Shown here in pieces: positions 55,485 through 64,000 of a stretch of DNA of 64,000 nt (position 1 is its first letter; each line of letters begins with the position of its first letter). The notes beneath the pieces are model-generated. The model was not told where the DNA came from and searched no databases. It saw only the letters and a list, made by a program, of their open reading frames with translations. Origin of the DNA: Takakia lepidozioides. Taxonomy: Eukaryota; Streptophyta; Takakiopsida; Takakiales; Takakiaceae. Where the stretch lies: contig CM060733.1 of the NCBI GenBank assembly GCA_030704615.1, forward strand, positions 6,882,001 to 6,946,000. The letters run 5' to 3'. Both the position numbers and the translations under genes were made by a program.

Positions 55485-58105
55485 AAGGCAACTTTGGAGA
55501 TCCATCGGGATTCGACTTCCACATCTTCACCCCACCTTTTTTGGGGAGCCACTCAGAATCAGTAGCAAACTTCTTAAACTTCATGACAGGCCAACCATCT
55601 TTATCTACATAGAATCAAAATACATGCATTTTTGTTTGCCCAACTAAAGCCTCTTTTCCATCGAGAATGCAACTGTCCACATACGCCTTGACATCTGGTA
55701 TCTCTTGAATGATTTGAGGAATAAATTGCAGATCTTGAGAGATCATAAAAAACCTCATAAGATCGGAGAGAACATAGGTGCTGTTTTGCTTTAGCTTCTT
55801 CGATAAATAATTGAAATTGATGTCCTCATAGGTATGGCCAACCATGAGAAATCCCATCTGAATCTCCTCAAACATTCCTCTCGCAGTTAGGAGCGACAGA
55901 AAAGCCAGCATCCACCTGTTTTTGTTTTCCTTCACGCAGTTGTCCAACTGCAGGTAGAGTCTTTGCGGAAGAGGGACTTTTCCTTTTTTCTTCTCCTTAT
56001 TGCCGAAAGGTTTCAGGACGTCGAGACGCCTCGATTTACCCTTCATGAGAGATTTGAAAAAGAAATTCTGAGGTGGGTAGTCAAAGATGTTACGACTTTC
56101 GCGGCAAAAGGGCTTCTCTAGTTGGCGGAGGCATCTTGCTAGAGAGCCAATCGTGAAGTTTGGGTCTCCCGGCCAGAAGTCCAGAGAACACTGTCCATAG
56201 GCTCCGTCCTTGTGGCCGTGGGTGACCATGCCGGTCAGCGAGAGTGAAAGCTGACCTAAGCCGGAGACCATCTTGTTCGGCTTGTGCAACCTTGGAATAG
56301 CTATTTTCCGATGATCCATCTTGTCATGAATGATGCAGATGAACTCAAACGGCATCATAGCTGACTCATTCCTCCAGCTGTGATAGAGTCTCCTGCAAGA
56401 CTCCTGAAGCCTGAGGTGCTTATCAAGTGCTTTCTTGTGCGAGGCCTGCTCATCGCTATGTTTGACCGACTTTTTGATTAGGTCTTTGAGCATCTCACAG
56501 TCTGTGCATTTGGCAAACGTGCTACCATTTTTTCTAGCCTTGACATTGGGAAAAATCCGTTGTCTGATTCTGCTGACGGCTGCATGGGAGATAGGCTTCA
56601 ACCCACATATTTTATTTACCTACAAGACAGACACTGGGGAAGAAACCTCGCGCGATCGCCTGAGCTTTAATAGTGAGAGGTCTGATACATTGCGTGGAAG
56701 CAAAACAGCGAAGGTCCGAAAAAATATAGAATTCGGAAAGTGGTAAAAATAAGAAGAACTGATCTCATTACACTCCTCACGAAGTTTTTTCCAGTTCAGT
56801 TCAGGTGGCAGAACTCGAAGAATATCTCTCCGTCGTCTCCAATACAACAGGTCTTATGACGCAAGAGATCGGAATTTCTGTTTACAATCAACATTAAGTT
56901 TCCTTCAGCTTGACGAGTTTGGGGCCGTTTCACTCCGTGCAACGATGTAACCACACCATTTCTGCTTAGTTTTTTGTATTCCACGTAGGTTGAACGACCG
57001 ATTCCGTGAATTGTCCACTGAGCTATCTCACACACATCAACGCCCTCAATGGTTATATAGGCCTTTGTCGAAACCCCGTCGATTCGATGAAGTCTTTTGG
57101 GCACATCAAAACCAAGCTCTCTCCGTTTGTCGTAAGAAGATCCCCAATAAGCAGTCCGGATAACGAGTGTTTTTCTCCAGTCGAAATATTGGCAACACTG
57201 TAAATTGCAACATTGTTTGCAAATTGCTGCTGACTTCTCGAACTGTCTGCAAAGAGATGTGAGAATTTATCTTTTAGGAATTGTCTTTTTTCGGATTTTT
57301 TTTTGGTCTGTTGAAATGTCGGTATGCTGCTTTTTCACACCTTTCTCATTGTGACCAATATTTGTTTGTTCCTTGCTATTGATGAACCTATGAAACTCAT
57401 GTAACAATGTCCTGCCACTATCAATCAACCAAGTTTGTGTCAGTGGCCAGTTCACGAGTGGTCGAACTGCCATTCAAAATCCTTGTAATGAGCGTGATGT
57501 TCTCCAACTTTCTCACAAAATATCACCTCGCCAGGATGACATGCTTGAATTCTGCCCTCGTACAAAGCACTTTGTTCATCTCCAAGGACAATATTGGTAC
57601 CCTTTTTAATTTGTAATTGTTTTCTAACTTTTATCTACAACGAATATATTGTACCCTATATTTTACTCATTTTATTTCTCCAACTGTCTATATCCATAGC
57701 AACATTGTTATTCAGAGACGGCCTTGACATGTGAGATTCAGTTTGTTCATTGAATTTTGGATCGGAATCATCCGCAGATGTCAATTCGACCTCCGAGAAC
57801 TGAGGATCCTCATTGTTGGTGTTGATGTCAGTTCCGATATCTTTTTGAATTTGCACAACATCCCAAACGACAGGTGTTCTGATTGCTTCTCCCAAAGAGT
57901 CCGCATCCATGTGCGGATATGGCAACGACACAGAAAAATGTGCTGGATCGCAAGACACTATAACAACAGATATTGTGGACCCGTTTAGCTGTCGTCCGTG
58001 GCAACTTCCGCAACCAGTCACGTTAAGACATTCTGCTGTTGCGATGATAGAGTTCGAGCCCTGAAGAGCGAGGAAAACTTATTGACCAGTTTGGAACAAC
58101 GACAT
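55485..58105 (-). pseudogene. DUF7869-family protein copy 2, N-terminal and core part
   Basis: Minus-strand exons. 58105-57656: MSLFQTGQ, TAA where copy 1 has Lys, then VFLALQGSNSIIATAECLNV, SCHGRQLNGST and PHMDADSLGEAIRTPVVWD. About 57243-56775: CKQCCNLQCCQYFDWRKTL, VDVCEIAQWTIHGIG, LHGVKRPQTR. 56601 to the break at 55485: DUF7869 core with LQLDN, NKNRWMLAFLSLLT, DGWPVMKFKK. The hallmark motif reads GHTYEDINFNYLS where copy 1 has GHTHEDIDGFFSYLS, so His and Asp are changed and residues are lost. It is cut by gypsy A after KLP, and the rest is at 43808-42998. The intron at about 56602-56775 holds a GCGATCGC palindrome. Dead. Confidence 0.8.
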
Positions 58106-58800
58106 TTCCACGAACCTCGTGGGATCGCGCGTGTATCCTACAGTAGAGATGTTGGTGATTAATGATTTGGCACTATATCGATGGACACTAAGAAAGAGTG
58201 AAACAATAAGTTACTGAAGTTTGTTTAGAAAAACTGAGGATGAAGATGAAAATGAACCTGTCGCGATCGTCCGCGTGTAGGGTTATAATGATTTGGGAAT
58301 TGAAAATAGAACTCGGACTCTCGGATTATGTACTAGAATGTAGAACGTAGGTCTGTATTGGTCGAAACAAAAATTTGTAGAAAATCAAAGGATTTGCTAA
58401 AGCTACGACCCGAATGTACAACATTGTCTACGACTCGATAACAGAAATAGAACAATCTCGACGGGCATTCGCGCGTGGTTCAGATGGATGAAATGAAGGA
58501 CGGATGAATAATGGTAGACGAGTTTCGGATGACAAATAAGAAAATGGATAAATAAATGAAAACATGGATGAACGAAACAGCTGTAGTGCGAGTGATCATT
58601 CGAAGTACATAAAACGGTCGGGTGTGTAGGGAAGATCTTTGCAGACAGTGGATGGGAACAGAGGAGCAGAGAGACCGAAAAGAAACCCAGATGAAGTGGA
58701 GAGGCTCTCAATATTGACAGAATTACAAAGGAAAGAATGAACGTAAGACAGACAGTCCTGAAGATCAGCGAGCCAGAGCAACTGAGAGGGAAAAAATGGC
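58106..58800. other. Divergent intergenic region between DUF7869 copy 2 and the ParB-like gene
   Basis: About 700 bp between two genes reading outwards. Rich in ATGGATGAA-type low-complexity sequence (58480-58590); carries TCGCGATCG at 58260 and GATCGCGCGTG at 58123. A shared bidirectional promoter is possible. A minus-strand ORF here (58403-58837) has biased composition and no domain. Confidence 0.4.
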
Positions 58801-61552
58801 ATGCGTGCACAGGGCAAGCTCTTATACGGATTGTCAAACAATCTGTACCAGTTGCGAGTTCTCAATACGAACCATCCCGTCTATCTGGCGCCGAGGAATG
58901 AACATGTGCCTACCCAGGTGTGTGCGATGAAACCAAGGCATCAGAATGATATTAACAATTCAAAATTCTTCGTCATTGGAGGCCAGCAAACAATTATGGC
59001 TGCAAAGGTATAGTACATCAACGTTTACCTCGCGCGATCGCGCGTGCTTCTATATTCTTCTCTGCTTTTATGAGAATCATCTTTCGGATATTTCTTTGTG
59101 TTGCCTCATTATCATTCTTGCGCGATCGCGCGTGCTTCTACTAGATGATTATATCAGATGCATCAACGACTTGTTTCTAAGAGATGCATAGCATGATAAG
59201 CAAGCACGCGCGATCGCGTGTGCTCCTTTCTAATTCAATTCCATGCTGATGTAAACATTTTCCAAATCAGGAACTCGTGAAGGAGATTACTGACTGGGAG
59301 CAGAGGGACTACCCAGCCGAATGGCCATCAATTATTCTTTGGTCAGATAGCAATAATCGATTGCTGAAAATTTCTAAGCTCCTGAACGACCCAAATAAAG
59401 CCCGAAAATTCGACACAACATTCCCGGAGAAAGTTGCTCACGCCAAGATGTATTATGAGTTGAGGGGGAAGCCCAAGAAATTCAACGATAACGTTTCCAA
59501 ATCTGAAACCGTTCAGTGGAAGGTAATCATTCAAACTTCCTTTATTGTTTAATGTTTTGTTGTACATTCACTAGAACTGTGTGGCCCTGTTGTGTGTTGG
59601 CCTGACATGCTGTTCTTGTTGACCAGGAATTTCTGCAAGTCTCACAACTTATATTGGAGATGCTTAGCGTTAAGGAGGCCATGACCTTGGTCCTTTGCGA
59701 TGACGATGTTTGGGAGAAGAGGCAGGAGGTTTTCAGAGAGTGGGAGAAATGAAACCTCTTGGACATTAACGGAAAGAAGCACAAGGATGTACAATCGCAG
59801 CTCACAAAATCTGCTTTCTGCAAACTCCAAGGATTGAACCCCCTTCAAATGAAGAAGGTTGCGCAGAAGATTTTGGACTTGAAGATATGTGTTCGTGGTC
59901 CTTACAAGGGAAAAGACCCCAAGATTCTCTGCATGTCCAATTACATCGATCGAATAAAGGACATGTAGTTTATCATCGATAAGGTCATGGTGGTATTGGG
60001 ATTTTATGCCAGGAGCAAGCAGCATCCAGAGCCGTACACAAAAGCACAATGGCTCGAAGTGAAGAAAATGTACAAGTTCAACAAGTCGGAGTTCGAGACA
60101 TTCCGATCGAAACTGGGGGCCAAATACATGAAAAACAAAGTGAACATGAATATGAAGACCGAGAAAGTGAATGACGCTTTCATCAAATACGTGCTTTCAT
60201 GCAAGAAAAGGGTTGAAGATATGGAGAAAGAAATGGGCAACCTCAAGGATACCTTCAAGTCACATTACCAATGCATAGGAGGGAAGCGGAGGTTCACGGA
60301 TGCCAAAACACAGTTGAAAATTATGAGAAAGAGGGATTTCATTAACATCGCAATGGTGTTCGTCAACACAGTCTGTGACGATCACTCAGTTGTTTTCATG
60401 CAAAGAAATTACCAAGAATATTTTCGATGCGTTCTTCGAACAGCAGCTGAGCTCTAAAGCATTTGTCTTCTTCTCGACACAGAGGTCATTTTCCAATCTG
60501 GTTTTGTACATAAGGTTTGGCGAGGGGTGGGACAAGTATATTCTACTTCAGGGGTTGTATTTTCCTGGAGAGTTCGACAATCTTTACAAGAGCCGGCCAA
60601 AGTCTTTTTCAAGGCCACTCATGTGCCTTGATTACGTATTTCCTGTTACAGCTGCCCAGATTGAGAACCACAAGGAGCACCTGCAGGGGGTCTTGATGTT
60701 CAGCCCCATTAAACCAGTGATTAAGGCTCCAGACACTGAGCTCACGGAACACGAGAAAGATTGTGCCGCTTATGAACACGAATTGCGGGCAGAGTCCAAC
60801 GACTACATTGCGTCCTTGTTCTGTGGCGAAGGAATGCCGGCTGTCAATCTTTTTGGAGGAGTAATGTTAACATCGGCTCTCCACGTAAGCAATTCCATTT
60901 CCATTTCCAATTCGATTTTCTTTTCCATTTCCATTTCCGAAACACATTCATCCTATTTACTCAATGGTTCGCATCTTTTGCAGGCCCTAGGAACGTCCGA
61001 GTCCTTGATATAAACCTGAAAAAGAAATTATGCGCGAATAAGGTTGCCGCAAACTACACACTCCTCCATACGGAGAATGAGGACGGAACCGAGGTTGGTG
61101 ATGACACAGGGGGAGGGCAGGAGACCCACAGGCACAATGGCGAAGAAAATGACGACGACGATGAAGATGACGAACAAAGAGATCTGGAGACAGAAGAAAA
61201 CCAAAAAGAAGGTGACGGAAACGAAACGTTGGACAAAAATGAAGAACTTGAGAGAGGTGAGGAAGACAAATGTGACTACCAACCCGATGATGCCGTCAAT
61301 AATTTCTTGCAAGAGGAGACAAAACAATTTGAGCAAGGCAAAAATCCACCAGCTGAACAAGCAGGGAGGGTATTATCCGAAGAAAGCCACCATCCACAGG
61401 CCTTGACAAATACCGGTGAAGGAGACAATCTAGAGACAACTGTGCTGGGTAGTTGCAAGGTTGAGTGGATAAAAAACGGCAGATCCTGCTCCATGAAAAG
61501 CCATGACAAAAAAACAAAAGTTGAGGATACTATCCCAAAATATTTTTTTTAG
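58801..61552 (+). pseudogene. Multi-exon gene with ParB-like N-terminus and methyltransferase-like C-terminus, decayed
   Basis: Exons 58801-59007, 59271-59522 and 59627 onward, all phase 0 with GT-AG introns. Exon 1 ends RHQNDINNSKFFVIGGQQTI and MAAK, recalling the ParB-type GGHHRxxAA motif. The middle is long, helical and Lys-rich. Near 60830-60980 FGGVMLTSALH is followed after an intron by PRNVRVLDINLKKKLCANKV, like motif I and the next strand of a beta-class DNA methyltransferase; no DPPY motif was found. The tail is very acidic (EENDDDDEDDEQ, 61139 on). Breaks: in-frame TGA 59750 and TAG 59966, a frameshift near 60400, another near the last intron. Function is inference; an unrelated family is possible. 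Confidence 0.45.
59031..59226. repeat. Three HIP1-like palindromes in intron 1
   Basis: GCGCGATCGCGCGTGCTTCT occurs at 59032 and 59120, and ACGCGCGATCGCGTGTGCTC at 59206, all within a 263-bp, otherwise AT-rich intron. Each contains GCGATCGC. Confidence 0.85.
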
Positions 61553-62159
61553 TGATAGATAATGGTATACTGAACATATTTAGTAAAGAGTCCTACCCCA
61601 AATATTAAATATATAATTCATTAAATATTTTAGTCTATTATTTAGAGAAATTATGAAAAACTAAAACTTAGAGTTTACAAAAACATTTCAATATGACACC
61701 TAGCCATTGAAGATTATAGGTTTTTATACTTCTAGAAAAAAAATGACACCCAAAATCCAAAAAACAAGATGAACTATGGACTTTTCAAAAAACGCCTATT
61801 TGTTTTACATATATTAGTATGAATCAAATGACAAATGATTTTGTCACTTCAAATCCATACCTATGATGTGGACCAAAATGACCACCTTATGTCCAAATTT
61901 CAATGGAATTCACTAATGGCACATATGAGAACTTGAGTCCATTGTAATTCCATTCATTGCGGTAACATTCCACAATGACGGTGTTCAAAAGTCCATAGCG
62001 GAGTCATTTCTTATCGGATTCATGATTGGAGAGTTGCTATAGCTGCGTATTGAAGCTAGGAATCCAATGACATATATATTTGCTGGTTTTAATGAGTTAA
62101 TTCAATTTCAATTGATGACACCATCAATTGCAATTTGTAATATAATTGAGGCTCCTTTG

Positions 62160-62280
62160 TTGAGTTGAAAATGGTATCCCACTCCACACAATCCACACAA
62201 TCCATCTTTGATTTCTTCAACGTAGAAACATGCGGAAGTCCAAGGTGTCATTCCAGCTTCAATTGTGTTCGTTGCCAAAG
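62160..62280 (-). repeat. Dispersed repeat fragment, shared with 21800-21925
   Basis: Minus strand reads EAGMTPWTSACFYVEEIKDG, then LCGLCGVGYHFQLNKGA. Nearly the same nucleotides lie at the 3' end of peptide gene 2. Probably from a transposon; family unknown. Confidence 0.6.
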
Positions 62281-62749
62281 TAAGTTTATTTGGGAAGAAG
62301 GCCAAGGCCTTGAAAAGCGTAGAAAACATAGCCTACTTGACATAAAAAGTTCTATTCTAAAGTTCTGTCCATTATTATTTGACCCACCGAGAGAGAGTGT
62401 AGTGCAGCCATTCTTTTAGTGGTGAATAATCGCCAGATTTTGACCTCGCGTGGGTCTTGGCGACAAAGGCAAAGGAAAATGAGGCTCTTTTTGCCAAAAG
62501 CTGATCTCGTGGGCCCACCTTTCACCATAGGGGCCGCAAGAGGGAGACACATGGCGCCATATAGAATGAAGGCAATTTACACCATATGAGCCAGATCCCA
62601 CCGACCACCTACACGACATTGCCCCCTTCCGAGTGGGCGGGAGGACTTGGAGCCAGCTATGCTGCCCATTTTTCTACATAAATATATGTATATATATGGG
62701 TAAGTTTAGTATGTATAGATAGACTTTGTAGTGATGAATTTGCAACACA

Positions 62750-62825
62750 TATATGGGTAGCTTAGCGGTAGAGAACTCCCTTGGTAGCCATTCGACCTGG
62801 TGTTTTCAATTCCTAACACCTCAAT
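62750..62825 (+). mobile_element. tRNA-derived SINE-like unit
   Basis: A-box-like GGGTAGCTTAGCGGTAGAGA and B-box-like GGTGTTTTCAATTCCTAACACC in tRNA-like spacing, followed by a T run. Stems are incomplete, so no tRNA gene is called. Confidence 0.4.
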
Positions 62826-64000
62826 ATTTTTTCGATAGCAACCTGGTTTGGATGATAAAGTTCCTAAATATGAAAAAGGTGGCCGCGGAGGAGGGCAAAA
62901 GGGTGACTGTAGAGGAGGATGATAATCAAAAGGGTGGGAAAGGTTTACGAAACAGAATGAGAATGTCACTTATTCATTTTTTTGGGATGGAAGGACACAT
63001 GTCAGCAAGTTTAGAAAAAAGAACCCCAACATCTATAACGTGTCGTGACATATATCTTTACAAGCTTTGTGAGCCAAGTTACTTGGTAATTTTATTTGTA
63101 TTCCCAAGAGCTTTGCAAATGATGATACTTCTTCTCTATGTGCCATGTAGCATTAGACATGATCTTTTTGGGCCAGGGTTCAAATATGCCACTTAGTGTA
63201 GATTGACTGAAATGCAATATAAGCCAATTTAAGGTTTTGTACTTATGAGTGGTAGTTTAAATTTTTATTTTTTTGGTGGTGTTTGCCATAATTTCTGCCT
63301 AGTCTCCATGTTGAGAGCCTCCAATTTGCTATGTCAATTCTGGGTTATTTGCCTCAGCAAGTCTACTAGGTTTTAGGTTCATTCGCCCAACACCCGTTCA
63401 AATCGCCAACCATTTTGACTATGTATTTTGTACAAGCGCCATACATGCTCCTCTAGGTTCTCATGGATGCCACTTGTACTACAATGTAAATACCTGAAAA
63501 GAAACGCTGGTGTAGTGTGTCACGTGTACCCACTCTTGCCAGGCTAAACCCTAACAAATCATTTATCATAAACAAATATAGTAAAACTTGGATAAGTTAG
63601 GATTTTATGCCTTGGGAGCAACACAAAGATAACATTTACAATTTACAAATAAAGAGGATTACGGGTACAGTACCCCGCCCATCACTTGGAAGGCCACACT
63701 TGCAGAACCTGTGGATGTAGCTGGCATCGTTCCTCCATTTTTCTATTTTATCTTGTCTCTTCGGCTTACAGATGTCAGATTAAACAAGAGATAACATTCG
63801 TGCTCCATTCACGCTGTAGCCAATAATACACACAAGAATTAGAGTTGAAACACTGATTAGGGAAAAGGCAAGAACAATGTACGTACATAGGCCTCGCAGT
63901 CAGAACACCATAAGAGCTGAAGCAGTTCCATCTGCACTCCACAACCTGGTGACTTAACCATTTCAGAAGAGGGTTCTAAAAAAGGTGAGCACCTTATTCC

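Larger units (their letters stand above)
61553..64000. other. Unassigned 3' region
   Basis: AT-rich, no supported gene. Contains a dispersed repeat fragment (62160-62280), a SINE-like unit (62750-62825) and several short ORFs without domains (62352-62619 minus, 62753-63196 plus). Nothing further recognised to the window end. Confidence 0.35.

Noticed and set aside
58403-58837. 144-aa minus-strand ORF with hydrophobic stretches
   Set aside because: Biased composition from the low-complexity spacer, antisense to the first exon of the ParB-like gene, no domain.
61054-61269. Ser-rich minus-strand ORF and Lys/Thr-rich plus-frame ORF at 61044-61406
   Set aside because: They are frame shadows of the acidic tail of the ParB-like gene.

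Overview
The window is nuclear DNA of a land plant, most likely a non-seed one (lycophyte, fern or bryophyte grade). The reasons are a canonical LRR-XI receptor kinase with GT-AG introns, a PLS-type PPR remnant, a plant tRNA-Asn, CCCTAAA-type telomere-like motifs, and a dense load of Ty3/gypsy, Ty1/copia and PIF/Harbinger elements plus MITEs. It also carries a DUF7869-type element that I do not associate with flowering plants. The organism assignment is inference.

Layout. 1-507: 3' end and LTR of a gypsy element whose Pol ends in a PHD finger. 974-4372: decayed DUF7869-family gene (+). 4.4-7.3 kb: AT-rich repeats with telomere-like motifs. 7.34-7.85 kb: copia relic. 8.2-12.6 kb: intact LRR receptor kinase gene (-), three exons, about 1187 aa. 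13.86-15.24 kb: element with inverted ends. 15.5 kb: tRNA-Asn. 16.2-27.4 kb: three paralogous three-exon genes for small secreted proteins (two +, one -), each with a GA microsatellite 80-90 bp before its ATG, with hAT-like, pogo-like and other MITEs between them. 28.2-34.4 kb: a PIF/Harbinger (Pong-like) pair, a Myb/trihelix-like ORF1 (+) and a DDE transposase ORF2 (-), pointing at each other across a satellite array of about 182-bp monomers with a 728-bp higher-order period and an orientation switch. 37-39.5 kb: PPR pseudogene with a duplication-inversion. 39.7-41.3 kb: a second PHD-finger gypsy end with its LTRs. 41.4-42.3 kb: degenerate tandem repeat with TTTAGGG. 43.0-58.1 kb: a second DUF7869 gene (-), split by a nest of two chromoviral gypsy elements, A with B inside its 5' LTR. 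58.8-61.55 kb: a divergent, decayed multi-exon gene with a ParB-like start and a methyltransferase-like end. 61.6-64 kb: unassigned DNA with a dispersed repeat and a SINE-like unit.

How it fits together. The most interesting part is 8-27 kb. An LRR-XI receptor with the RxR signature used by that subfamily to read the free C-terminus of secreted peptide ligands lies next to three genes for small secreted proteins with Pro/Gly-rich C-termini, two of them ending in GGH plus Asn or Lys. This is a candidate linked receptor-ligand locus. The second system worth attention is the DUF7869 element and its divergent ParB/methyltransferase-like partner; HIP1-like GCGATCGC palindromes sit in introns of both. 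Most other coding sequence is decayed transposon.
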